From Coriobacteriaceae bacterium (GTDB taxonomy: Bacteria > Actinomycetota > Coriobacteriia > Coriobacteriales > Coriobacteriaceae), in contig JAUNDT010000004.1 in NCBI GenBank assembly GCA_030525945.1, positions 124,001-188,000 on the forward strand: DNA of 64,000 nucleotides. The letters run 5' to 3'. Below the pieces are notes generated by a model. The model was not told the origin of the DNA, searched no databases, and saw only the letters and a list, made by a program, of their open reading frames with translations. A program made the position numbers and the translations under genes. Positions within the stretch are counted from its first letter, which is position 1. Each line of letters opens with the position of its first letter. This document shows positions 32,412 to 41,084 of this stretch, piece after piece.

Positions 32412-32822
32412 CTATAGCTCTATGGATTCTCTGATTCTCTCAATTGCCTGCTCGCAGCCAAGGGTGTGGAAGCCAGGGTAGATTGAGCACATGAGCTTCG
32501 CGTCAGCTCGACCATAGATTTCTCGCGATGTTTCACCGGTTAGGAAATGCCAATATCGGTAGATATAGCCGATCCAGTAGAGTTCGTCTTGCGAATAGAT
32601 ATGCGACTTCTTGGGCACCCCTGCCCCATCGAGTATTTCTTCTAGCAGGTATTCCTCGCCCATCCATTGCGTGCGATCGTACGGCAGATCAAAGTGCGCG
32701 GCGGTCTCGCTCATCATGAAGGCCCGGATGAACCACGTGCTCTCAAATCCACGTTCGCCTGACAGCTCAAAGAGCCGCCCTTGGATGTCACACAGCTGCA
32801 GTTGTAATGAGTCGAGCATCAT
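32412..32822 (-). CDS. Putative antitoxin-like partner of DUF3990 protein
   Basis: A 136-residue protein of unknown function. The ATG at 32822 overlaps the stop of the upstream gene (ATGA), so the two are cotranslated. It is rich in aromatic residues (DELYWIGYIYRYWHFLTGE near residue 80) and contains WMGEEYLLEEILDGAG and AKLMCSIYPGFHTLGC. The size, order and overlap fit an antitoxin or immunity partner for the ADP-ribosyltransferase-like protein before it. This is inferred from context; I recall similar partners beside DUF3990 genes but cannot verify it. Confidence 0.65.
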   Translation of the reverse strand: MMLDSLQLQLCDIQGRLFELSGERGFESTWFIRAFMMSETAAHFDLPYDRTQWMGEEYLLEEILDGAGVPKKSHIYSQDELYWIGYIYRYWHFLTGETSREIYGRADAKLMCSIYPGFHTLGCEQAIERIRESIEL

Positions 32823-33460
32823 GCACGCCAATCTTCGAGAATCTCGTCGAAATACCTGCCTTCGCGCCGATGGGCGCGGCAGATTCGATCGGCGGCGGCA
32901 ATGCCTTCGGAGCGGTTCTTTTGACTGAGAATGTCGTATTCTTCGCATTGGATAGGGGTTAGAGCCCTGTCTTTTTCGATTGAAATCTGCCTGCAAGCCC
33001 GATCGGTTTTGGCAACGTACTGAGAGCCGATGTTGAGGCTTGCAAGGCATGCGATGAGTGCCGAGTCGGTGATCGTTCCGCTGAAAAAGCGGTCAAGCAC
33101 AACGAACATGCGGTCATTGGCGATTTTGCCCACGATTACATCGGCTTCACTGCCAAGCTGCTCGTAGTGGCGATAGAGCTCTGTGCCCCGGTATTCCTCG
33201 AGTTTTCCACGGTTGTAGGCAATGAATAGCGCCCAGTCGATGTTCGCGTCAAATTGAAGGACGGTCAGTCCATGTAATTCAAGCTCAAGTTCATAAAGAT
33301 GGGGGGATGGAGCGTTGCAGACAAGGGTGAGTGGCTGCAACCTGTCGGTGCCCATGTAGAAGCCTGATCCGAAGTCGCACTGAGGTCGGCTGACAGGCCG
33401 AATGGGGCCGTCGAGACCTTCTTTTGAACCGTGAAACAACGTAACCGCTGTATTGCCCAT
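32819..33460 (-). CDS. DUF3990-family (ADP-ribosyltransferase-like) protein
   Basis: A 213-residue protein; ATG at 33460 after GGGAGGTGC. The N-terminus has TLFHGSKEGLDGP then CDFGSGFYMGTDRLQ, the H-G and DFG-GFY pattern of DUF3990, which is related to ADP-ribosyltransferase folds. The middle keeps EADVIVGKIANDRMF and IGSQYVAKTDRA, also seen in the family. A basic/acidic C-terminal extension (KNRSEGIAAADRICRAHRR) follows. DUF3990 genes often sit in toxin-antitoxin-like pairs; the overlapping downstream gene supports that. Target and activity are unknown. Confidence 0.78.
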   Translation of the reverse strand: MGNTAVTLFHGSKEGLDGPIRPVSRPQCDFGSGFYMGTDRLQPLTLVCNAPSPHLYELELELHGLTVLQFDANIDWALFIAYNRGKLEEYRGTELYRHYEQLGSEADVIVGKIANDRMFVVLDRFFSGTITDSALIACLASLNIGSQYVAKTDRACRQISIEKDRALTPIQCEEYDILSQKNRSEGIAAADRICRAHRREGRYFDEILEDWRA

Positions 33461-33557
33461 GATGCACCTCCCGTTACTTTAGTTTACCCATTGCATGGTG
33501 TGCATATGGTGAGAAGTCGGTTTGGGCGAGTCCGTGCTATCATGTCGAGCTACAGGC

Positions 33558-33976
33558 GTTGATGGGGACGAGTAATCCGCCCGCTGCGTGGATGAGAGAA
33601 GCCGGCATAAGCTGAGAGCCGGCACACGCGAACGGATGAAAATCACCCCGGAGCCGCGGTCCGAACGGTTGCGTTTCGGAGCGGGTGCGTTGAGCGCGCA
33701 TTCTGGTGCGCATGCGAAACGATCCCGGCCCTGCACGCAGCCCAGTAGACACCGCCGGGATGGCCGTCGTTACAGGCCAGCCGAGTATTGGGGGAGTGCC
33801 GCCGCGGCACGACCTTTAAGCTGGGTGGTATAGCGAAACGCTTCGCAGGTGCGGGTGGAGTCCAAACGGGGCTTACGGCGACGGGGTGCAACGGCAGCGA
33901 TCCCCCAAAGCAACACCTCTCCTCATAGAACTTCAAGCGCTTCGTCCCAGCTTGCAGGGACGGGCGCTTTTTGTTT
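33558..33976 (+). promoter_or_regulatory. Isoleucine T-box riboswitch with terminator, controls ileS
   Basis: The leader shows stem I with GATGGGGACGAGTA (AGTA at 33571-33574) and a specifier candidate ATC at 33642-33644 in GATGAAAATCACC. The T-box TGGGTGGTATAGCGA is at 33822-33836. A terminator follows: AAGCGC-TTC-GTCCC (33935-33948) pairs with GGGAC-GG-GCGCTT, then TTTTTGTTT (to 33976). Uncharged tRNA-Ile should stabilise the antiterminator through the TGG of the T-box and allow ileS transcription. The 97 bases before it (33461-33557) presumably hold the promoter. Confidence 0.93.
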
Positions 33977-34045
33977 ACCGGGAATCATCCCGGCGAGCGC
34001 CCACAACAGGGCACCGCGTGTGCCCGCGTACGGGAAGGGGTATTC

Positions 34046-36850
34046 GTGGCAAACGAGTACAAGCAGACCATGAACCTGCCCAAGACCAAGTTCCCCATGA
34101 GGGCGGCCTTGGCGCAGCGCGAGCCGGAGCGCCTCAAGCGCTGGCAGCAAAACCACGTCTACGAACTCATGCTCAAGAAGAACGAGGGGCACGAGAAATT
34201 TGTCCTGCACGACGGTCCTCCCTATGCCAACGGCCCCATCCATCTGGGCCACGCCATGAACAAGATCGCCAAGGACATGATCAACCGCTACAAGGCCATG
34301 CAGGGTTACGAGACCCCGTACGTGCCCGGTTGGGACTGCCATGGCCAGCCCATCGAGCACAAGGTCGAGGAGAAGCTGGGTACCGAGAAGTTCAACCAGA
34401 CTCCCGTTGCCAAGATCCGCGAGCTGTGCAACGAATTCGCGGTCGAGAACATCGACCTGCAGCGCGAGGGCTTCAAGCGCCTGGGCGTCCTGGGCGACTG
34501 GGACAATCCCTACCTCACCTTGTACCACCAGCACGACGCCGCCGACATCGAGGCGTTCAAGGCCATGTTCGATAAGGGCATGGTCTATCGCGGTCACAAG
34601 CCGGTCCACTGGTGCAAGCACTGCCACACCGCTCTTGCCGAGGCCGAGATCGAGTACTCCGACGAGACGAGCCCGTCCATCTACGTGCGCTTCGAGCTCA
34701 CGAGCAAGCCTGCCGGCCTCGAGTCCTTCGATGGCCCCGTTGACTTTGTGATCTGGACCACCACGCCTTGGACCATCCCGTCCGACCAGGCCGTGTCCTT
34801 GAAGCCCGAGGCCATCTACTGCGCCATCGAGCACGACGGTCGTGCCGAGATCATGCTCAAGGACCTGGCCGAGAAGGTCTGCGGCATCGCCGGCTGGGAT
34901 GTCACCCCGGTTATGGTTGACGGCAAGCCCTACGAGGTGTCCGCCGAGGTCCTCGATCACCTGCACTATAAGCAGCCTGTTTTCGACGGCGTCGAGGGCG
35001 TGGCCCTGCTCGCCGATTACGTGGGCACCGAGGACGGTACCGGTATCGTCCATAACTCTCCGGGCCACGGCGTGGATGACTACTACGTCTGCCTCAAGGA
35101 GGGCATGGATATCTGCATGCCCGTCGACGATGACGGTAAGTTCTACAACGGCGAGGAGTTCGGCACCGGTGGTCCGTTCTCCGGCATGGACACCGACGAG
35201 GCCAACCCGCACATCATCCAGTTCCTGCGCGACCGCGGCATGCTCGTGGCCGAGGTCAAGATTACGCACAGCTACCCGCACTGCTGGCGCTGCAAGCACC
35301 CGGTGCTGTTCCGCGCCACCGACCAGTGGTTCGTTTCCATGGACAAGACCAGTTTGCGCGAGCAGGCGCTCGACCAGGTTCGCAACCACGTGAGCTGGTA
35401 CCCCGAGCACGCCGTGAACCGCATCGGCGCCATGGTGGAGCAGCGCCCCGACTGGTGCATCTCGCGCCAGCGCAACTGGGGCGTGCCGATCCCGTCGTTC
35501 ACCTGCGCCGACTGCGGCGAGAAGATCATGAACGACGATACGCTCGACGCCGTGATCGCGCTCTTCCATGAGAAGGGCTCCGATGCCTGGTTCACCGATG
35601 CGCCCGAGAGCTACCTCGGTGACGCCTGCGTGTGCCCCAAGTGCGGTGGCCATCACCTCAAGGCCGACCGCGACATCCTCGATGTGTGGTGGGACTCCGG
35701 CGTTTCCTGGAAGGCCGTGTGCGAGTACCGCCCCGAGCTCAAATACCCCGCTGATGTGTATCTTGAGGGCTCCGACCAACATCGCGGCTGGTTCCAGAGC
35801 TCGCTGCTCACCTCTGTGGGCACCAACGGAGTCGCTCCCTACAAGGCCGTCATCTCCCAGGGCTTCACCCTTGACGGCCAGGGCCGCAAGATGTCCAAGT
35901 CGCTTGGCAACGTGATCGACCCCAACAAGATCTGCGACGAGATGGGCGCCGACATCGTGCGCCTGTGGGTCGCCTCGGTCGACACCTCCACCGACGTCGC
36001 CTGCGACCACGAGATCCTCGCCCGTACGTCCGACGCGTACCGTCGCTTCCGTAACACGCTGCGCTTCCTGCTCTCCGTTCTCGAGGGCCAGTTCGAGCCC
36101 GCGACCGACGGCGTTGCCTTCGACGAGCTCATGCCGCTCGACAAGCTCATGCTCGCCCGCCTCACGCAGGTTCAGGCCGAGGTTGACGCCGCGTACGAGG
36201 GTTACGAGTTCAACCGCGCGTATCGCACGCTCTATGACTTCGTAGTCACGGAGCTCTCTAACGTGTACCTCGACGCGCTGAAGGATCGTCTGTACTGCGA
36301 GAAGCCGGGCAGCCACGAGATGCGCAGCGCGCAGACCGTTGTGGCCGAGCTGCTCTCCATGCTCATGCGCGACCTGCAGCCTATCCTTTCCTACACGGTG
36401 GACGAGGCCATGGAGTTCGCGCCGGCTGGCTGTCGCGACAATCAGGAGTACGGCGCGCTGCTCGATTGGTACAAGAGCCCCATCACGCTTGAGCAGGCAA
36501 ATGAGTTTGCAGGCGTCCTTGAGGCGTCGCTCGAGCTTCGCTCCGTGGTCACCAAGGCCATCGAGGAGGCCCGTGCGGCCGGTACCTTCACCAAGAGCCA
36601 GCAGGTACGCGTGAAGGCTACGGCTCCGGCCGAGGCTTATGCGCTCCTCACGGGTGATAAGGCCGTCGATCTGGCCGAGTTCTACATCGTCTCCGAGGTC
36701 GAGCTGGCCCAGGGCGATGAGTTCACCGCCGCCATCGAGGCCGCCCGCGGTGAGGCGTGCGACCGCTGCTGGAACTTCCGTGAGTCCACGGGAGTCCACG
36801 GTGAGCACGCGCATATCTGCGACCGCTGCGCTGGGGCCCTGGAGGCGTAG
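34046..36850 (+). CDS. ileS: Isoleucyl-tRNA synthetase
   Basis: A 934-residue class I synthetase. GTG 34046 follows GGAAGGGG; codons upstream in frame overlap the T-box terminator. HIGH motif as PIHLGHAMNK (~residue 68), the CP1 editing domain in the middle, KMSKS as GRKMSKSLGN (~615) and a C-terminal zinc knuckle CDRCWNF...CDRCAG. It charges tRNA-Ile. The zinc knuckle and length match the bacterial type 1 enzyme, the mupirocin-sensitive class. Transcription is under the T-box. Confidence 0.98.
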   Translation: MANEYKQTMNLPKTKFPMRAALAQREPERLKRWQQNHVYELMLKKNEGHEKFVLHDGPPYANGPIHLGHAMNKIAKDMINRYKAMQGYETPYVPGWDCHGQPIEHKVEEKLGTEKFNQTPVAKIRELCNEFAVENIDLQREGFKRLGVLGDWDNPYLTLYHQHDAADIEAFKAMFDKGMVYRGHKPVHWCKHCHTALAEAEIEYSDETSPSIYVRFELTSKPAGLESFDGPVDFVIWTTTPWTIPSDQAVSLKPEAIYCAIEHDGRAEIMLKDLAEKVCGIAGWDVTPVMVDGKPYEVSAEVLDHLHYKQPVFDGVEGVALLADYVGTEDGTGIVHNSPGHGVDDYYVCLKEGMDICMPVDDDGKFYNGEEFGTGGPFSGMDTDEANPHIIQFLRDRGMLVAEVKITHSYPHCWRCKHPVLFRATDQWFVSMDKTSLREQALDQVRNHVSWYPEHAVNRIGAMVEQRPDWCISRQRNWGVPIPSFTCADCGEKIMNDDTLDAVIALFHEKGSDAWFTDAPESYLGDACVCPKCGGHHLKADRDILDVWWDSGVSWKAVCEYRPELKYPADVYLEGSDQHRGWFQSSLLTSVGTNGVAPYKAVISQGFTLDGQGRKMSKSLGNVIDPNKICDEMGADIVRLWVASVDTSTDVACDHEILARTSDAYRRFRNTLRFLLSVLEGQFEPATDGVAFDELMPLDKLMLARLTQVQAEVDAAYEGYEFNRAYRTLYDFVVTELSNVYLDALKDRLYCEKPGSHEMRSAQTVVAELLSMLMRDLQPILSYTVDEAMEFAPAGCRDNQEYGALLDWYKSPITLEQANEFAGVLEASLELRSVVTKAIEEARAAGTFTKSQQVRVKATAPAEAYALLTGDKAVDLAEFYIVSEVELAQGDEFTAAIEAARGEACDRCWNFRESTGVHGEHAHICDRCAGALEA

Positions 36851-36876
36851 CTCCAAGACGTGACGCTGCGCGCCAT

Positions 36877-36962
36877 CCAGGCACGCCACCTTGCCCATCA
36901 ATCGTCGGGCGCCGCGCGCTAGGCGTGCGCCCTCTTCTTTCTGGGCAATCTGGCGCACCTGG
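36877..36962. repeat. Structured hairpin repeat, copy B
   Basis: Arms CCAGGCACGCCACCTTGCCCA (36877-36897, 21 nt in total) and the segment 36942-36962 form 5+5+7 base pairs with a 2x2 loop and the same CC/TC internal loop as copy A (28530-28617). The apical GGGCGC/GCGCCC can also pair. It lies between ileS and lspA, where no gene is present. Confidence 0.75.
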
Positions 36963-37048
36963 TTGGCGCTCGCTGTTGTGTGCGCCCACATCATGGGTTT
37001 TTATTTTGACATGGTGGGCATTCGGAAGCCGTTGGGCTGGAGGGTGCA

Positions 37049-37567
37049 TTGACTGAGAACCTTGCAAAGACAACGTTTTCTCCCTCGCGCGTCTGGCGCG
37101 GTGTGATTGGTGGTGGCGCGGGCCTTCTGGTTCTGACGCTCGATGTACTCACCAAGTTCATCGTCAAGGGCACCCTCGCGGTGACGGGGCAGAGCGTGCC
37201 CGTACTGCCGGGCGTTCTGAGCTTTCGCTATGTCGAAAACGTCGGTGCGGCGTTCAGCATGGGCGAGGGGTTCGGCACGCTGTTTGCCCTGCTCGCCTGC
37301 GCGGTCACGATCGGCATCGCAGTGTATCTTCGCAAGGCCCCTGAGGTTTCCAAGCTCGAGGTTCTCGGCCTCGGGCTTATGGCGGGAGGCGCCATCGGCA
37401 ACGCCATCGATCGCGTCGCGCTGGGCTTTGTGGTCGACTTCATTGCAACGGACTTCATCGACTTCCCTGTGTTCAACGTCGCCGATATCGGTATCACAGT
37501 TGGTGTTGCCCTGGCGTTTATCGGCTTTATGTTCCTCTCGCCAGCGGCCAAGAAGGGAAGCGAATAA
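37049..37567 (+). CDS. lspA: Lipoprotein signal peptidase (signal peptidase II)
   Basis: A 172-residue membrane aspartic protease that trims prolipoproteins. TTG 37049 follows GGAGGGTG. Four helices are visible, with LTLDVLTKFIVK in the first. NVGAAFSM near residue 70, catalytic Asp in GNAIDRVALGFVVDFI (~120) and Asp in FNVADIGI (~140) are intact. Its stop shares a base with the next start (TAATG). It would process lipoproteins such as the one at 5158. Confidence 0.95.
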   Translation: MTENLAKTTFSPSRVWRGVIGGGAGLLVLTLDVLTKFIVKGTLAVTGQSVPVLPGVLSFRYVENVGAAFSMGEGFGTLFALLACAVTIGIAVYLRKAPEVSKLEVLGLGLMAGGAIGNAIDRVALGFVVDFIATDFIDFPVFNVADIGITVGVALAFIGFMFLSPAAKKGSE

Positions 37568-38583
37568 TGGCGAACGAACTGCATCTCACCGTTGATGCCA
37601 CGGCTGCGGGCGAGCGTCTGGATGCCTACTTGGGCGCGCAGGCAGATTGCCCCTCGCGTTCCGCCTGCGCCAAACTGGTGGAGGCGGGCGCCGTCATTCT
37701 GAACGGGGAGACCTGCCTTTCCAAAAAGCAGCAGGTTGCCGAGGGCGATCATATCTGCGTTGATCTTCCCGAGGTGCGCGAACCGGGCGCCATTGTCGGC
37801 CAGGCCATCCCTCTCGATATTCGCTACGAGGACGATTACCTGATCGTGCTCTCCAAGCAACGTGGGCTTGTATGCCATCCGGCGCACGGCCATGAGGACG
37901 GAACGCTCGCGAACGCGCTCGTGCACCACTGCGGCATCGAGCATCTGGGTACCGTCCAGGGTGAGGACAGGCCCGGTATCGTGCACCGTCTTGACCGCGA
38001 TACCTCCGGTCTCATGCTCGCCGCAAAAGACGACGATACTCAGCGTGAGCTGCAGAATCTCATTCGCACGCGCACGCTCGACCGCCGCTATATCACGCTT
38101 GTCCACGGCGAGATCGTTATGGACGAGGGGACCATCAACACTGGCATCGCCCGCTCCACGCGTGATCGGGTTAAGATGGCGGTCTCGGACGACCCGTTCG
38201 CACGCCAGGCGATTACGACGTTTAAGGTGCTTGAGCGCTTTGAGCCTGCTCGAGGCGATGAGGGCTATACGCTGGTTGAATGCCATCTGTATACCGGACG
38301 CACGCATCAGATTCGCGTGCACATGCGCCATATCCACCATCCGTTGGTGGGCGACCCGCTGTACGGCAAGGGGGGAGAGCGCATGAATCTGGACCTTGAC
38401 CGCCAGTTCCTTCATTCCTGGAGTGTGCAGTTCGCCCATCCCGTAACGGGCGAGATGGTGAGCTGCCGCGATGAACTGCCTTGGGATTTGGCGGCGGCGC
38501 TCGACGAGCTCCATGACCGCTCACTTGGTCGCACGGCAGCGGGCGAGGAGATTATTCCGCTGCTGGGGCTGCTCGAGGATTAA
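37567..38583 (+). CDS. RluA-family pseudouridine synthase (RluD-like)
   Basis: A 338-residue rRNA-modifying enzyme, translationally coupled to lspA. The S4 RNA-binding domain is at residues ~15-70 (ERLDAYLGAQ, SRSACAKLVEAGAVILNG). The catalytic motif is GIVHRLDRDTSGLMLAA (~residue 140) with the conserved Asp, and GRTHQIRVHMRHIHHPLVGDPLYG follows near 250. It likely isomerises uridines in 23S rRNA. The lspA-rluD order is common in Gram-positives. Exact target sites cannot be read. Confidence 0.92.
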   Translation: MANELHLTVDATAAGERLDAYLGAQADCPSRSACAKLVEAGAVILNGETCLSKKQQVAEGDHICVDLPEVREPGAIVGQAIPLDIRYEDDYLIVLSKQRGLVCHPAHGHEDGTLANALVHHCGIEHLGTVQGEDRPGIVHRLDRDTSGLMLAAKDDDTQRELQNLIRTRTLDRRYITLVHGEIVMDEGTINTGIARSTRDRVKMAVSDDPFARQAITTFKVLERFEPARGDEGYTLVECHLYTGRTHQIRVHMRHIHHPLVGDPLYGKGGERMNLDLDRQFLHSWSVQFAHPVTGEMVSCRDELPWDLAAALDELHDRSLGRTAAGEEIIPLLGLLED

Positions 38584-38711
38584 CGGCGTCGTACCTCGGC
38601 TGGTCGTCCGCCGGGTGATTGGCTTTGCCACTTCCCGTGTGGGGAGATTGCGTGCCCGCTTGCCCGGTGGGATACACTTGTTCTCGATGTTGTCGAGTTG
38701 AGGAGCATATT

Positions 38712-39986
38712 TTGACCCCTATTGTCGCCTTCAATTCGTTTGTTGGAATGGTTTTCACCTTTTGCTTCCTGTACCAGGTGGTCTTCTTCTTTATCGGTCT
38801 TCTGCGGGGACAAGTGAAGATTCCAAAAGCGAAGAAACAGCATTCGTACGCCTTCTTCATTGCGGCGCATAACGAGGAAGCGGTCATCGCGAACCTCGTT
38901 AAATCAATTAAGGAGCAGGATTACCCCTCCGAGCTCATTGACGTTTTTGTGGTTGCCGATGCCTGCACGGACAACACCGCGCAGGCCGCACGCGAGGCGG
39001 GCGCTATCGTGTACGAACGCAACGACCTTTCGCGTAAGGGCAAAAGCTGGGTCATGGATTACGGTTTCGAACGCATCCTCGAGGAGTACCCGGGCAAACA
39101 TGAGGCCTTTTTCATCTTTGACGCCGACAACCTGCTCTCGCGCGATTACGTGAGCATTATGAACGATGCCTTCGACCAGGGGTATCTCGCACTTACCAGC
39201 TATCGTAACTCGAAGAATTTCGGCAGCTCATGGATCAGCTCCGCCTATGCTACGTGGTTCATGCGCGAGGCTCGTTATCTTAACAACGCCCGTATGATCT
39301 GCGGCACGTCGTGCGCTGTCTCGGGCTCCGGGTACCTGGTCTCCGCGAAGATCATCCAAGGCATGCGCGGCTGGGATTTCCACACTCTAACTGAGGACAT
39401 CCAGTTCGCGACGTTTTGCGCGATTCACGGCGTGCGCATTGGGTACGCGCCCGCGGAGTTTTTCGATGAGCAGCCCGTCACTCTCAAGGCGTCCATCAAA
39501 CAGCGCATGCGTTGGACGAAGGGCTTTTACCAAGTCTTGTTCAGCTACGGGAAGCACATGGTGACGGCCATGGCTAAGTTCCGTCGCTTTGCCGCGTACG
39601 ATATGCTCATGGTTATCGGTCCGGCCATGCTTCTCACACTGCTGTGTCTGATGGTGAACGCCACGTTTATCGTTGTGGGCAGCTTGAGCCATGGATTCCT
39701 TGCCACGGATGCGGAAATTGAGATGGCCATAGGGTCGGTGATCATGATTTTTGCCTACATGTACGGAACCTTTTTCGTCATGGGCCTGTTCACCACGATC
39801 ACTGAGCGCAAGCATATCCACTGCCCGCAGAAATGGCGCGTCATCACCAATCTCTTCACGTTCCCGCTGTTTATGTTCACCTATGTTCCCCTCACGGTCG
39901 CGGCGCTCTTCCTCAAGGTCGACTGGGTTCCCACGCCGCACGATGTGAGCGTCACGCTTGACGAGGTGCTCGACGGAGCGCGATAG
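38712..39986 (+). CDS. Membrane glycosyltransferase family 2
   Basis: A 424-residue protein. TTG 38712 after GAGGAGC is preferred; in-frame codons upstream give an unlikely cysteine-rich start. One N-terminal helix (~8-30), a GT2 domain with AAHNEEAVIANLVKSI, FVVADACTDNTAQ, FIFDADN (DxD-like) and QRMRWTKGFYQ (Q-x-x-RW), then about four C-terminal helices. The QxxRW motif points to processive polysaccharide synthases such as poly-N-acetylglucosamine or cellulose/hyaluronan types. No deacetylase or export partner is adjacent, so the product is unknown. Confidence 0.87.
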   Translation: MTPIVAFNSFVGMVFTFCFLYQVVFFFIGLLRGQVKIPKAKKQHSYAFFIAAHNEEAVIANLVKSIKEQDYPSELIDVFVVADACTDNTAQAAREAGAIVYERNDLSRKGKSWVMDYGFERILEEYPGKHEAFFIFDADNLLSRDYVSIMNDAFDQGYLALTSYRNSKNFGSSWISSAYATWFMREARYLNNARMICGTSCAVSGSGYLVSAKIIQGMRGWDFHTLTEDIQFATFCAIHGVRIGYAPAEFFDEQPVTLKASIKQRMRWTKGFYQVLFSYGKHMVTAMAKFRRFAAYDMLMVIGPAMLLTLLCLMVNATFIVVGSLSHGFLATDAEIEMAIGSVIMIFAYMYGTFFVMGLFTTITERKHIHCPQKWRVITNLFTFPLFMFTYVPLTVAALFLKVDWVPTPHDVSVTLDEVLDGAR

Positions 39987-40025
39987 CGCTGAAGGGCATT
40001 GCTATCTAATTTGCTCGTCAAAAGG

Positions 40026-40062
40026 CAAGGTCCGGTCTCGTGCACTGCGAGACCGGACCTTG
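40026..40062. terminator. Bidirectional terminator between convergent genes
   Basis: CAAGGTCCGGTCTCG (40026-40040) pairs perfectly with CGAGACCGGACCTTG (40048-40062) over TGCACTG. It lies between the plus-strand glycosyltransferase and the minus-strand small membrane protein; TTTT follows on the minus strand. Confidence 0.85.
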
Positions 40063-40096
40063 TGCATACCGCGGGGTGCTTTGGGTTTCCCAGGAC

Positions 40097-40459
40097 CTAA
40101 AGCCAGGTGTCTTCTCCGTATTCGCTCATCAGGTCGTCGTACCCGTAGCCCTGGTCCTCGAACTCCCAGTACTGCTCGCGCTCTCCCTGCTCCTGCGCGG
40201 TGGTTTCCGCCTGCCTTGAAAGGGCGATCTCGAAGACGTTCATGCACAGAGAGACGATCCCGATAAGGAACAGGGCGGTAATGCCAAGAACTCCCGCGGT
40301 GAGGTAATACGCAAAGTTCGAGCTGTTTTGCTGAGGTGCGGTGGAGGCGCTTGCGCTCTCAACGAGGCGTTGGCCAGCGTCCGCCGTATTGCTGGCGCTG
40401 CCCTGTTGATTTTGCTCACTAGAGTTCACAGGGCCATAGTTAAAGGAGGGAGTATCCAT
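40097..40459 (-). CDS. Small single-pass membrane protein, unknown
   Basis: A 120-residue protein; ATG at 40459 after AAAGAGAG. It has a polar Ser/Gln/Asn-rich N-terminus (~45 residues), one helix at ~50-75 (YYLTAGVLGITALFLIGIVSL) and an acidic, aromatic-rich tail (EFEDQGYGYDDLMSEYGED). No known domain is recognised. A terminator follows it and a separate promoter region precedes it, so it is probably monocistronic. Its role cannot be inferred. Confidence 0.6.
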   Translation of the reverse strand: MDTPSFNYGPVNSSEQNQQGSASNTADAGQRLVESASASTAPQQNSSNFAYYLTAGVLGITALFLIGIVSLCMNVFEIALSRQAETTAQEQGEREQYWEFEDQGYGYDDLMSEYGEDTWL

Positions 40460-40579
40460 GTGCGCTCTCTTTCCAATCGTGTAACGCGCCCATTATAGCG
40501 GTGCCGTGCGTGCGGTGCCCGCCCGGGCAAATGTGGGTACAAGGACGCCATTGAGTGCCATCGACTTAGGGGTGCGGTT

Positions 40580-41017
40580 ATGCCATATTTGCTTGCGTTA
40601 ATCATCATTTTTCTGCTCATGCTGGTTGCCGCATGCGTTGATGCCCGGTCACGACGCTTTCCTTTTGCGCTTTTCATCGCGCTCGCATGCACGTGCCTGC
40701 TTGCTTCTTGGCTGCGTGATGGCCCGCGTCTCGTGGCCGTGAACGCGCTGATGGCCCTTGGCGTATGCGGAACGCTTGTGCTGCTTGAGCTTGCGTGGCG
40801 CGCCTTTCATCAGGGTGCGGCGGGCCTTGGCATGGGAGATATCAAGTATTTGTTCGCCGTGATGCTTTGGCGTCCAATGCTCGGCATTGCGTCGGTTTGT
40901 GGAGGGCTGTTCACGCTTGCCGTGTGCGGAGTTATCTTGCGCAGGCCCTCCCTGCCGCTCCTGCCGTTTGCCGTGCCAGTCGCTTTCGTGTTCGCGTTGG
41001 CCACGCACACCGTGTAG
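40580..41017 (+). CDS. A24-type prepilin peptidase-like membrane protein
   Basis: A 145-residue membrane protein with about five helices. The two catalytic aspartates of type IV prepilin peptidases are apparent: one in AACVDARSRRFP (~residue 20) and one in LGMGDIKYLFA (~residue 87), the GxGD motif. The N-terminal methylase part of PilD is absent, as in small TadV/CpaA-like or competence-type peptidases. No pilin genes are in the window; with comEA/comEC a role in competence pilins is possible (inference). Confidence 0.82.
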   Translation: MPYLLALIIIFLLMLVAACVDARSRRFPFALFIALACTCLLASWLRDGPRLVAVNALMALGVCGTLVLLELAWRAFHQGAAGLGMGDIKYLFAVMLWRPMLGIASVCGGLFTLAVCGVILRRPSLPLLPFAVPVAFVFALATHTV

Positions 41018-41084
41018 CTAACGCGATTGTGTCTGGACGAGGTGCGATGATGATATCGAGAAACAACTGCTTTAGGAGGAACGC

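Noticed and set aside
33923..36994. A very long minus-strand open frame opposite ileS (over 1000 codons)
   Set aside because: It mirrors the ileS codon pattern of a GC-rich genome, has no recognisable motif, no good ribosome site and overlaps the T-box; ileS on the plus strand is unmistakable.
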